In this document: positions 54,688 to 63,172 of the stretch, piece after piece | Position numbering within the stretch: position 1 is the stretch's first letter | Layout of the letters: each line of letters starts with the position of its first letter | From: Pontixanthobacter aestiaquae | GTDB lineage: Bacteria; Pseudomonadota; Alphaproteobacteria; Sphingomonadales; Sphingomonadaceae | Reading direction: 5' to 3' | NCBI RefSeq assembly: GCF_009827455.1 | Contig: NZ_WTYZ01000001.1 | Span: 2,055,001 to 2,119,000, forward strand | Length of the DNA: 64,000 nucleotides | Made by a program: the position numbers and the translations under genes | Notes under the pieces: model-generated | The model's input: only the letters and a program-made list of their open reading frames with translations | Told to the model about the DNA's origin: nothing | The model's database searches: none

Positions 54688-55592
54688 GCTGCCCATTCAT
54701 CGTGGAGAGCTTTGGCAAGCGCAGCCTCGCGCTGGGCAACCTCATCCATCCTACCCCAGGCAAAATCATCAATCAGCTCGCGCAATTTGGGCGCCATCTT
54801 TTTGAGATTTGTGTAATGACGCAGCCGCGATTTGATCGGCGCACCGGGCACGCGCGGCTGATCGGGATCGACTTCCCAAGGGTGGAAATAGAATACCGCC
54901 GGACGTTCTTCATCGCGGTTCACCTGGCGAATGGCCCAGCGTGAAAATGCATAGGGGAGAACACGGAAGAAACCGCCCCCGCCCGCGGCAACACGGCGGC
55001 CACCCAGAATAGCAGTTGTGACAGGAATCTCGACCAAGTCGGACCCCTCGAGCGGATTGAATGCAAAGCGCGGTGCCTCGCGCCAGCCATAATGGTCATG
55101 CGCAATCGGCGCGACGCTGCTGGAGTAGATGTAGCCTTGCTCGGCCAATTCTTCATAGGCCCATGGGGTGCGCTGATCGATCGAGAAGCTCGGTGCGCGA
55201 TATCCGGTGATTTTCGCGCCGGAGGCATCCTCGAGAATCTTCTGCGCCTTGCCGATATCTTCGGCAAATTCCTTGCGGTCGAACGTAAACACACGCGCAT
55301 GGTCATAACCATGGCTGGCCAGTTCATGACCTGCGTCGACAATGCGCCGCATCAGCGGTCCATGCCGCTTTGCAACCCAACCGAGCGTGAAGAACGTCGC
55401 CTTCACATCGGCCTCGCCAAACATATCGAGGATGCGCAGCACGTTGTCTTCGACGCGCAGCGCCAATCCGTCCCAATCGTCGCGGTCGATCACATTCTCG
55501 AACGCGCCCACTTGAAACCAGTCTTCGACGTCAACCGACAGGCCATTGATGACTGCAGTCTCCGCCTCTGGTTTTACCGGCGAATGTTCCAT
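54684..55592 (-). CDS. XrtA-associated polysaccharide deacetylase
   Basis: 302 residues. NodB-fold carbohydrate deacetylase; metal-binding SVDVEDWF (about 19-26), ASHGYDHARV, FRAPSFSID, and FYFHPWEVDPDQPR are seen. Removes N-acetyl groups from the exopolysaccharide, as in TIGR03006-type proteins. The ATG at 55592 is preceded by GAGAGGAG. A frame to 55649 adds 19 residues overlapping the upstream ATPase and is rejected. Confidence 0.94.
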   Translation of the reverse strand: MEHSPVKPEAETAVINGLSVDVEDWFQVGAFENVIDRDDWDGLALRVEDNVLRILDMFGEADVKATFFTLGWVAKRHGPLMRRIVDAGHELASHGYDHARVFTFDRKEFAEDIGKAQKILEDASGAKITGYRAPSFSIDQRTPWAYEELAEQGYIYSSSVAPIAHDHYGWREAPRFAFNPLEGSDLVEIPVTTAILGGRRVAAGGGGFFRVLPYAFSRWAIRQVNRDEERPAVFYFHPWEVDPDQPRVPGAPIKSRLRHYTNLKKMAPKLRELIDDFAWGRMDEVAQREAALAKALHDEWAA

Positions 55593-55606
55593 CCGGAACG
55601 CTCCTC

Positions 55607-56794
55607 TCAGGCGGCTGCCACTTGAGCGGGTTGCTCGCTTTCGATCCACTCGATCATCATGGTGAGCACATGGCGCACGGTTCGCTCTTGCTCATCAAGC
55701 CGGGCGTCCATGCCAGCGATCTTCTCTACCCATTCTTTGGGAAGTTCAGTGTCGCCAGACTTCGCTTCAACCAATCGCGACAGTTCAACAACCGCCTGCT
55801 GCAATTCTTTGATTTGCGAATCGCGCTCGGCCAAAATCGCGTCGATCTGATCCTGAGCGAGTTCCTGCACGACCGGCGTAGCGACGGCTTCCGGTGCTGC
55901 CTGTACAGCCGCCACATGCTTGACCGGACCGGAAGACGGCATTGCCGCGGAACCAACATTGTTGTCGCGGTCTGCAAAAGCGTTATCGCCCTGCATCTCT
56001 TCTATGACTGCTGCCAGCATAGCGCTGTCGATCTTGGTCCGCTGTTCAACCGCACCCAGCAGCAGCAAGCGTGTTGCAACCTGGTTCACGCGCCGCGGAA
56101 CACCGCCTGTTGCTTTGTGAAACTCGGCAAAGATTGCATCGTCAAATTCCGGATTACCTTGCCAACCGACGCAACCAAGGCGGTGCTCGATATAGGGCTT
56201 GAGTTCATTCGGCTCCATCGCGCCAAGATGGTGTGCAGCGATGACGCGCTGGCGCAACTGCTCGAGCGCGGCGTGCTGCGCCAGAACCTGTTTGAATTCA
56301 GGCTGACCGAGCAGCAGCACTTGCAACAGTGGGTGCGCGCCAAGCTGGAAGTTGGAAAGCATACGTAGCTCTTCCAGCGCTTCGACAGACAGGTTTTGTG
56401 ATTCATCCACCACCAGCATGGTCCGGCGGCCCGCACGGGCTTCATCATGCAAGAAGTTTTCGATCGCTCCGAGCGCGCTGGCCTTGTCCTTGCCTTCGAC
56501 TTCAAGACCGAAGCTTTGTGCGGCAACATGGACCAGCTCTGCACCGTCCAGATTGCTGGTGACCACCTGGCCCACGGTCATCTGCGCACGGTCAATCTTC
56601 TGCATCAAGTGCGCGACAAGCGTCGATTTACCCGCGCCCACCTCACCAGTGATCACGATAAAGCCTTCGCTCTGCGCCATGCCATATCCGAGATAGGACA
56701 GCGCTTTGCGGTGCGTTGCACTTTCGAAATAGAAATTCGGATCCGGGGTCAGCTGGAACGGCCGCGCCGTTAATCCGTAAAATTCATCAAACAT
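55607..56794 (-). CDS. XrtA-associated AAA-type ATPase (ExeA-like)
   Basis: 395 residues. MFDEFYGLTARPFQLTPDP is the ExeA-type start; Walker A GEVGAGKST at 50-58 and Walker B MLVVDESQNL follow. After the AAA region (1-255) comes a linker and a C-terminal coiled-coil region (about 310-385). The TIGR03015 family is tied to XrtA loci; energising or coordinating EPS export is inferred. There is no periplasmic peptidoglycan-binding domain like that of ExeA. Confidence 0.94.
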   Translation of the reverse strand: MFDEFYGLTARPFQLTPDPNFYFESATHRKALSYLGYGMAQSEGFIVITGEVGAGKSTLVAHLMQKIDRAQMTVGQVVTSNLDGAELVHVAAQSFGLEVEGKDKASALGAIENFLHDEARAGRRTMLVVDESQNLSVEALEELRMLSNFQLGAHPLLQVLLLGQPEFKQVLAQHAALEQLRQRVIAAHHLGAMEPNELKPYIEHRLGCVGWQGNPEFDDAIFAEFHKATGGVPRRVNQVATRLLLLGAVEQRTKIDSAMLAAVIEEMQGDNAFADRDNNVGSAAMPSSGPVKHVAAVQAAPEAVATPVVQELAQDQIDAILAERDSQIKELQQAVVELSRLVEAKSGDTELPKEWVEKIAGMDARLDEQERTVRHVLTMMIEWIESEQPAQVAAA

Positions 56795-56812
56795 CTTTTT
56801 GGTCCCCTAGGA

Positions 56813-58465
56813 TCAGAAGCCGAAGCGCAGGCCGACAAGGGCCGATGCTGCGGTGAAGTCTTCATCCGATACGTCGCTGTCGAGGCTATCGACCGCAATT
56901 GCTGCGCGCGCCGACAAGCGTGACGAAATGCTGTGGTTGTACGCTGCGGATGCGCCGATTGCGGTGACGTCACCAGCCTGGTCAAATCCGCTGTTGAAGT
57001 AATTGTAATAAGCGTTGGTGCTGAAGTTGCCCCGCTGGCCGACTTCGCCAGACAGGAACAATGCAGCGTAGTATGATTCGTCCGTTACGCCATCGGCTGC
57101 GGCCAAAACGCTGCCCGGCGTCGCAATGAAGCGGCGGCGATCATAGCCAGCGCCGACACCTGCGTTGAGGCGGCCGATATTGGTCGAGTAACTTGCCGCA
57201 ACACCGCGCGAACGGAAGACCGAAGAACGGACGGAACCAAGCGCGCCATTGAGACAGTTCGCACCATCCTGGCCGGAGACACACCCGCCCAAACCACCTG
57301 TAAGCGGATTGCGTCCGGCCGTGAATTCGGTCGGCAAATTGGCAAGCGCCGTGTTCAACTGATTACCAAAGCCGGAGACAGTGTCGTAAACCGACACCGC
57401 CAATGAGCTGCGGCTATTCGGCGCATAAGACAGGCTACCGTAATAACTCGTCGAATCGTAGCGACGACCGACATTGGCGGTAAGCGATGTGCGATTGCTC
57501 GGACGCCAAATTACCCCGGCGTCCCAAATCAGACCGGACACATCATAGGCGAGCTGTCGCGGTTGGCTCGAATCTGTAACGAAGCGGCCGTCTACGCCGA
57601 TAACCGGATCACCGTTTACGTCGCGAACGGCGTCGCGGCTTGATGCTTCGACATCCTCATATCCAACGCCAGCAACCAGTGCGAGCGAAGGGGTAACAGG
57701 CAGTGAAACATCGCCGCGCACATAAACATCGCGGAACCGCTGATCGAGGTTGGAAATATCTTCCTGGTTCCAACCGGCACCGACACCGACGCCAACCGGC
57801 AGCGGCTCGCCCGGACGGGTCGCGAGATGCACTTTCGCGCTTTGCGACACACTATCATCAAACACGTCGATTGGCGTTGCGCCTGGCGCTGTAACAAGAC
57901 CGTCAGGCGCTTCGACGCGTGTGTAGCCGATACGGTAGTTCGCGTTGACTTCAACATCACCAGCACGCGTGCTCAGTGTCGGGCCGGCATAGGCAGAGTA
58001 TATCTGGCTATCCGTTCCGCGATCATCGAGCGATGCGAGGTTTGAAGCACCATTTCCATCGACACGGGTCTTGGCTGCAAGCGCTCCGGCTTCAACGGTC
58101 AAAACCTGCGGAATGATTGATGCATAGCCGCGCGCGACACCGCTGATTGTGTCGCTGTCGATGCTGTCGTCACCATATCCGATATTGCGCTCGTAACGCA
58201 GCGAGACCGACCCGCCATTGTTGCGGCCAGTAATCGACGCATCGATACCTGCTGCAATTTGCGTATACGTCACCACATCATCGCCCGGCGACAGCTCGGC
58301 AATCGCGATCTGTGACACTTCGATATAGGGTTCGACGTTAACGGCTCGACCGCGCGAGCCTTCCTCATCTTCGCCGGAATCCTGCGCCAGAACGGGTGAA
58401 GCCGCGCCGATCGCTACGAGTGCACCGACCAAAGCGGTTGTGCGTTTAAGGGCGAGTTTCTTCAT
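56813..58465 (-). CDS. XrtA-associated outer-membrane beta-barrel protein
   Basis: 550 residues. Signal peptide (ALKRTTALVGALVAIGAASPVLAQ) ends at AQ. The rest is an alternating beta-strand pattern, Asp/Gly/Ser-rich loops and a terminal Phe (LVGLRFGF), so it inserts as a barrel. The TIGR03016-type family occurs in XrtA loci; it is probably the outer-membrane pore or partner of the export lipoprotein. The length fits, and the ATG has a start right at the signal peptide. Confidence 0.93.
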   Translation of the reverse strand: MKKLALKRTTALVGALVAIGAASPVLAQDSGEDEEGSRGRAVNVEPYIEVSQIAIAELSPGDDVVTYTQIAAGIDASITGRNNGGSVSLRYERNIGYGDDSIDSDTISGVARGYASIIPQVLTVEAGALAAKTRVDGNGASNLASLDDRGTDSQIYSAYAGPTLSTRAGDVEVNANYRIGYTRVEAPDGLVTAPGATPIDVFDDSVSQSAKVHLATRPGEPLPVGVGVGAGWNQEDISNLDQRFRDVYVRGDVSLPVTPSLALVAGVGYEDVEASSRDAVRDVNGDPVIGVDGRFVTDSSQPRQLAYDVSGLIWDAGVIWRPSNRTSLTANVGRRYDSTSYYGSLSYAPNSRSSLAVSVYDTVSGFGNQLNTALANLPTEFTAGRNPLTGGLGGCVSGQDGANCLNGALGSVRSSVFRSRGVAASYSTNIGRLNAGVGAGYDRRRFIATPGSVLAAADGVTDESYYAALFLSGEVGQRGNFSTNAYYNYFNSGFDQAGDVTAIGASAAYNHSISSRLSARAAIAVDSLDSDVSDEDFTAASALVGLRFGF

Positions 58466-58471
58466 GACGGG

Positions 58472-59542
58472 TTATTCCCCATATCCATAATAGGAGCCGA
58501 AATTCCGGCCGCTTGGACTGAAATGCGCTGCATTGAGCAGAAGCTTGATGTCTGGGCATGCAGAGAGGAGCTGGCAGGCGTCCTCCAACGCGCTTTGTCC
58601 GGTCTTATCCGCCCGCGCGACGAGCACAGACTGCCCGACATGCTTGGCAAGCTCGGCTGCAGGTGATGCAGCCAAGGCAGGTGGAGAATCGAAAATGATA
58701 ATGCGATTGGGTGCGCCGACCGTCAGCCGGTCAAGCACTTCGGCAGTGCGTTCACTGGCCAGATATTCGCTGTCCGAATTGGTTTGGTTGCCTGCTGGAA
58801 GCACCCACAGACTGCCAATGTCGGTCCCCATTACCAGATCTTCCGGATTAACCGCAGGATCGGCCAGACAATCCATGAAGCCCGGTCCCTTTGGCAGGCC
58901 CAGGGTCGAAAGGATTGACGGCTTGGCAAAATCACCATCGATCAACAGCACTTCACTGTCGCGCTCGGCAGCCATCGCAATCGCAAGATTGGTCGCACAA
59001 AAGGTTTTGCCCTCGCCCGGATGCGGCGAGCAGATAAGGACACGGCGCGAACGGCCGGTGCCTTTGTCCTTCGCAGCTTTCAAGATCTGCCGTTTGACGA
59101 TGCGAAATTCTTCGATCAGTCCGGTGATTGTACCTTCCGGAACAATCAGACCTTGCTCGCGCAGAAACTCGCGATCGATCTCGTATTTCTGACCTGAGAG
59201 TGCAACGGAGGTCGCTTGTGGTTCAACCACAAGCTCCCGCGATGCGGCAGGAACAGGCAATGTCTCCCGCGGCTCCGGTTGATATTCGGCGGGCACCGGA
59301 GGCGATGCGACTGGCGCTGCTTCAACAGTTGCGGCGGGCTTTTCAGCCTGTTCTCTCCCGTCGGCGTCTTTCACCTTGACCTTCGCGCGTTTCATTTCGC
59401 GTTCCGGCAGCTTGCCTTTAATCGGCGCGGCTTTGAACGGATCAAAGCCGAATGCACCACTGGCGCGCTCGAACAGGGAGCTTTCAGTGCTACCGTCTTC
59501 GCCGTCTCTCTTCGGGAGTGGGATGTTTTTATGTTCGGTCAT
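58472..59542 (-). CDS. XrtA-associated tyrosine autokinase (CpsD/CapB type)
   Basis: 356 residues. Bacterial tyrosine kinase that pairs with a Wzz-like activator to control polysaccharide length. Walker A' is SPHPGEGKTFCATN, Walker B-type LLIDGDFAKPS follows, and IIIFDSPPALA is Walker A-associated. A Tyr cluster at the C-terminus (GSYYGYGE) is the probable autophosphorylation site. The N-terminal 100 residues are Pro/Glu-rich linker. The ATG at 59542 has GAGGAG upstream; an extended frame to 59665 runs into the chain-length gene and is rejected. Confidence 0.94.
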   Translation of the reverse strand: MTEHKNIPLPKRDGEDGSTESSLFERASGAFGFDPFKAAPIKGKLPEREMKRAKVKVKDADGREQAEKPAATVEAAPVASPPVPAEYQPEPRETLPVPAASRELVVEPQATSVALSGQKYEIDREFLREQGLIVPEGTITGLIEEFRIVKRQILKAAKDKGTGRSRRVLICSPHPGEGKTFCATNLAIAMAAERDSEVLLIDGDFAKPSILSTLGLPKGPGFMDCLADPAVNPEDLVMGTDIGSLWVLPAGNQTNSDSEYLASERTAEVLDRLTVGAPNRIIIFDSPPALAASPAAELAKHVGQSVLVARADKTGQSALEDACQLLSACPDIKLLLNAAHFSPSGRNFGSYYGYGE

Positions 59543-59552
59543 AGCCTGCTCC

Positions 59553-61073
59553 TCACGCCACCATTCCGCGCTGGATAAATTCCACCGCGAGTAAGACGAC
59601 GCACAGGATTCCCAGTCCGGCACTGCCGGCATAGAACATACGCATACGCTTGGTGCGTAGCTCACGAGCCGCGTCAGTCATGGTCTGCGAAATTGCGCCC
59701 AGCACAGGCAGGTCGAGCGCACGCTCAAGCTTGCCTGTGGTTGCGAATGTCGAACGAAGCTGGCCAATGGCGAAGGCTGCGCCGACACCTGCAGCAATGC
59801 CGGCAATCAGCACACCGATCAGTAACAGAGGCCGGTTTGGCGCCGATGGTACTCGCGGCATGGTGGGCGGATCGATCACTTCGAATTTGAACGAACTGCG
59901 CTCATTATCGACTTGCCCGCGCAGCTTCATTTCCTCGCGGTCCTGAAGCAGCTCGTCATATTTGTCTTTGAGCACTTCGTAGTCGCGGCTGATGCGATTG
60001 GCTTCCGCCGCGACGGCAGGCTCATTCGCGGCGCTGGCCAGCAGGCTCGACTCTTCGGATTTCAGAGCTGCTTGACGGGCGAGAAGCGCCTGCACATTCG
60101 CTTGACGGTCGGCCTTGATGGCCATCAGCGAGCTGTAAGCCGGATTGGTCGAGCCAACGCTGTTGGGATTTTCGTTCGCCGCCTGCACACGCAAAGCGGC
60201 AATCTGTTTCTTGATCGCGATCACATCGGGATGGCTCTCTCGCTTGCCGCTCGCCTGCATTGTGGCGAGTTGCGACATCGCGTTGGAAAGCGCTTGACGC
60301 GCACCGCCCACTGCTCCCGGCGTGGTAATTGTGCGCGGTGTCCCTGCGAGCTGACCATTAATCGCGGCTAATGCACTCTGTGCAGCGGCCAGATCGGCCT
60401 CAACGTCGCGCAGATCGCCACGCAATTGCTGGCGCTTGTTTGACAGCGTGTCACTGCCGCCGATCAAATCGGGATTTTCCGCTTCAAAAGCCAGGCGGCG
60501 CTGCTCGGCAGCTTCCAATTCGCGTTTCCGCTCTTCCAATTGCTGGTCGAGGAATACGATAGTTTCAGCAACATCGCCGCGCGCCCCCGCAATGTTTTCC
60601 TCGCGGAAGATGTCGATCAGCTTTTGCACAACGCTTTGTGCCAGTGCCGCGTTCTCGCCGTCAGACAAATCGCCTTTGCCGATTTCCGCCTTGAGTTCGA
60701 AGAGGTTATCCTCTTCGCTTTTCACGGTGACTTTCTCGGTCAGCCCCTCGATCGCGCTTTCCATGTCGCGCGGGGTTTTGATTTCATCGCCGAGTTTGGT
60801 CGAACGAACGACCTTTTCCAGATTGACCTTACTCGCCAATGTCTGGCGAACGCGGGCAATGTCCTGTTTGCCCGCACCTTTGATGCCAAGCTGGTCGGAC
60901 AAAACGTCATCGAGTTGCACGTAAATCCGCGCTTCCGATTCGTATGCGTTGGGGATCATCGCGACCACCAGCCAGCCCAAAACGCACACGCCCCAAGCGA
61001 CGCCAAGCGCCAACCAGCGCCGGTGCCAGACCGAGAAAAGCGCCGCGCGCAGATCTTCAAATACTTCGTTCAT
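59553..61073 (-). CDS. XrtA-system polysaccharide chain-length determinant
   Basis: 506 residues. Wzz-family inner-membrane protein; helices at about 19-40 and 427-450 flank a long coiled periplasmic region. The C-terminal FKFEVIDPPTMPRVPSAPNRP before the second helix is the signature. It sets EPS chain length with the kinase. Starts at 61073 just after the export lipoprotein (17 bp gap). Confidence 0.95.
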   Translation of the reverse strand: MNEVFEDLRAALFSVWHRRWLALGVAWGVCVLGWLVVAMIPNAYESEARIYVQLDDVLSDQLGIKGAGKQDIARVRQTLASKVNLEKVVRSTKLGDEIKTPRDMESAIEGLTEKVTVKSEEDNLFELKAEIGKGDLSDGENAALAQSVVQKLIDIFREENIAGARGDVAETIVFLDQQLEERKRELEAAEQRRLAFEAENPDLIGGSDTLSNKRQQLRGDLRDVEADLAAAQSALAAINGQLAGTPRTITTPGAVGGARQALSNAMSQLATMQASGKRESHPDVIAIKKQIAALRVQAANENPNSVGSTNPAYSSLMAIKADRQANVQALLARQAALKSEESSLLASAANEPAVAAEANRISRDYEVLKDKYDELLQDREEMKLRGQVDNERSSFKFEVIDPPTMPRVPSAPNRPLLLIGVLIAGIAAGVGAAFAIGQLRSTFATTGKLERALDLPVLGAISQTMTDAARELRTKRMRMFYAGSAGLGILCVVLLAVEFIQRGMVA

Positions 61074-61089
61074 GCTGTGTGCCGATCCC

Positions 61090-61734
61090 TCAGAACATGC
61101 TTTCGGGGATGATGATCACATCGCCGGGTTGGAGGAGAACATTCGCGCGGCTGTCACCCTTCTTCAGAAGGTCGCCGAGCCGCAGTGAATACTCGGCCTG
61201 CTGGCCGGTCGATTTGTTGCGGCGGATCAGTTTCGAACGGTTACCCGCAGCGAATTCCGATAGACCGCCGACCGCGATCAGCGCGTCGAGCACAGTCATA
61301 TTGGCGCGATATGGCAGCGATGCGGGCTGCTCGGTTGCGCCGATGATCCGGATACGTTGACTAATTGCGCCTTCGAACTTGGTTACAATGACCGAGACAA
61401 GAGGCTCTTCAATATATTGCGACAGCTGCAGACGGATGTCTTGCGCCAGCATTGACGGCGTTTTGCCGACAGCGGGCATATCAGTCACCAGCGGAGTTGT
61501 GATCCGGCCATCCGGGCGAACTTGGATTTTCTCTGCACCCAGCTCTGGATTACGCCATACGTGGATTGTCAACTCGTCGAGAGCGCCAATCAAGTACTCT
61601 TCGCCTGGTTGATCCTGCGCAGAAATGGTTGATGCTGGTGGTAGCTGTTGGCCACCAGAAGCACAGCCTGCCAGTGAAAGTGCAGCCAAAGCACTGCCTG
61701 CGAGCAGTTTTGAGAAACGTTTGGTACCGGGCAT
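61090..61734 (-). CDS. XrtA-system polysaccharide export lipoprotein (Wza-like)
   Basis: 214 residues. Lipobox LAGC after a hydrophobic signal; then a Poly_export domain (YLIGALDELTIHVWRNPELG, GEYL) and SLBB-like repeats (VIVTKFEGAISQRIRIIG). Forms the outer-membrane exit channel. The TIGR03027 group is the short XrtA version of Wza. The ATG at 61734 is preceded by AAGGA; the frame to 61764 adds ten residues without a better site. First gene after the 205-bp gap, so its promoter probably lies there. Confidence 0.94.
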   Translation of the reverse strand: MPGTKRFSKLLAGSALAALSLAGCASGGQQLPPASTISAQDQPGEEYLIGALDELTIHVWRNPELGAEKIQVRPDGRITTPLVTDMPAVGKTPSMLAQDIRLQLSQYIEEPLVSVIVTKFEGAISQRIRIIGATEQPASLPYRANMTVLDALIAVGGLSEFAAGNRSKLIRRNKSTGQQAEYSLRLGDLLKKGDSRANVLLQPGDVIIIPESMF

Positions 61735-61826
61735 CGATGCGCATCCTTGCCATTGAGCGGGCAATTCAGCGCAAGGTCGGAGCTACCGGCCTTCCACTAC
61801 CCGCGGATATGAGGATGGCTTGTCGC

Positions 61827-61858
61827 TAAAAAGGGTGAACATACCGTTAGCCTTTTTA
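61827..61858. repeat. AT-rich inverted repeat upstream of the EPS export gene
   Basis: TAAAAAGG (61827-61834) and CCTTTTTA (61851-61858) form an exact 8-bp inverted repeat with a 16-base spacer. It lies between the decarboxylase stop and the export lipoprotein start. It could be a weak terminator for the decarboxylase transcript or an operator; a strong GC stem is lacking. Confidence 0.45.
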
Positions 61859-61884
61859 CGTTTACGGCTGTTTAGGATGTTGCA

Positions 61885-61899
61885 GTCCCAAAGTGGGAC
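61885..61899. promoter_or_regulatory. Palindrome in the EPS promoter region
   Basis: GTCCCA-AAG-TGGGAC is a perfect 6-bp inverted repeat with a 3-base centre, about 150 bp upstream of the export lipoprotein ATG. Its size suits a dimeric regulator's half-sites. A regulator cannot be named; XrtA systems are often under PrsK/PrsR and sigma-54 control, but I could not find a convincing -24/-12 element. Confidence 0.45.
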
Positions 61900-61939
61900 A
61901 CATTGAAACAAAACGTTAATTCGCGTAATTCCAGCGGAA

Positions 61940-63172
61940 TCAGACCAATATCTCCCGGGCAGCACCCTGTCCGAGGAAGTCTGATGGCGATGCAGTGGCT
62001 CCGTAAGCGCCCGCACAAAAAACTACGACCAAATCGCCAACCTCTGCCTTTGGCAGGTGCGCTTTGTCCGCCAAACGGTCGAGCGGAGTGCACAAACAGC
62101 CGACAATATTAACTTCTTCGGCAGGCTCGGAATCAAATCGTGTGGCAATGGCTGAGGGATAATTGCGACGCACCACCGTGCCGAAATTACCTGATGCGGC
62201 GAGTTGGTGATGCAAACCGCCATCGGTAATGAGATACGTTACCCCGTGGCTGACTTTGCGATCAACGATCTCCGTCAGATAAACACCCGCTTCTCCAACC
62301 AGATATCGGCCGAGCTCGATGCAAAGGTCAGTGTCGGCGAGATTGGCTGGAAGGTCAGCGAACCGTTCCTCCAATGCCGCGCCAATTGCGGTGATATCGA
62401 TGGGTTCGTCTCCGTGAAAATACGGAATGCCCAAACCGCCGCCCATATTGAGCTTTGGCAATGGTTCGCCAATTTCGGTCGCGAGCTGGTCCGCGAGATC
62501 GAGCACATTGGCCTGCGCCTCGATAATCGCATCGGCACTCAGCGCCTGGCTGCCGGTGAAGATATGCAGGCCGCGCCATTCGGCACCAGCAGCGATAATC
62601 TCCTTTGCCAGCGCTGGAACACGTTCCTGATCGACGCCGAATGGCTTGGCACCGCCGCCCATCTTCATACCCGAACCACGCAGTTCGAAATCGGGATTTA
62701 CCCGGATCGCCATACGCGGAATAGCACCTATCCGTTCACCGATTGCAAGCGCACGGCGCGCTTCGTTCTCGGATTCCAGATTGAGGGTCACGCCCGCACG
62801 TAACGCAGCCTCCAGCTCGTCGTCACGCTTGCCAGGACCGGCAAAGCTGATTGTCGCCGGATCGAGACCGGCCATCTGCGCAATCGTTAATTCACCGCTG
62901 GAGGCGATATCGAAGCCGTCCACCAACGTCGCCATATGCTCCAGCAGTTCGGCAAAGGGGTTTGCCTTGATCGCATAATTGATCGTCAGGCGCTCCGGCA
63001 TCGCGGCCCGCAGATCGGCGACGCGCTTGGTAAGATGCTCGCGTGAATAGACGAATAGCGGCGTTGCTCCGCCCTGCTCCACCAATTCGCGCGCCGTCAT
63101 GCCGGCAATGCTAAGTTGGCCATCTTTGGCGACATATCCAGCCGGAATGGGTCCGAGCGGCTTCGGCTTCAT
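61940..63172 (-). CDS. XrtA-associated PLP-dependent decarboxylase
   Basis: 410 residues. Fold type III (alanine-racemase-like barrel) decarboxylase related to diaminopimelate/ornithine decarboxylases. K69 in NYAIKANP is the PLP Lys; the C-terminal VGCLCTPLDRLADK carries the active Cys/Asp. The TIGR03099 subtype sits with an AMP ligase in XrtA loci; together they probably make an activated amine or amino-acid group for the EPS or an acyl carrier. Overlaps the ligase stop by ATGA. A 205-bp gap separates it from the export gene. Confidence 0.94.
   Translation of the reverse strand: MKPKPLGPIPAGYVAKDGQLSIAGMTARELVEQGGATPLFVYSREHLTKRVADLRAAMPERLTINYAIKANPFAELLEHMATLVDGFDIASSGELTIAQMAGLDPATISFAGPGKRDDELEAALRAGVTLNLESENEARRALAIGERIGAIPRMAIRVNPDFELRGSGMKMGGGAKPFGVDQERVPALAKEIIAAGAEWRGLHIFTGSQALSADAIIEAQANVLDLADQLATEIGEPLPKLNMGGGLGIPYFHGDEPIDITAIGAALEERFADLPANLADTDLCIELGRYLVGEAGVYLTEIVDRKVSHGVTYLITDGGLHHQLAASGNFGTVVRRNYPSAIATRFDSEPAEEVNIVGCLCTPLDRLADKAHLPKAEVGDLVVVFCAGAYGATASPSDFLGQGAAREILV

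Noticed and set aside
61735..61939. Sigma-54 promoter in the EPS gap
   Set aside because: No -24/-12 GG-N10-GC element with good consensus was found on the minus strand.
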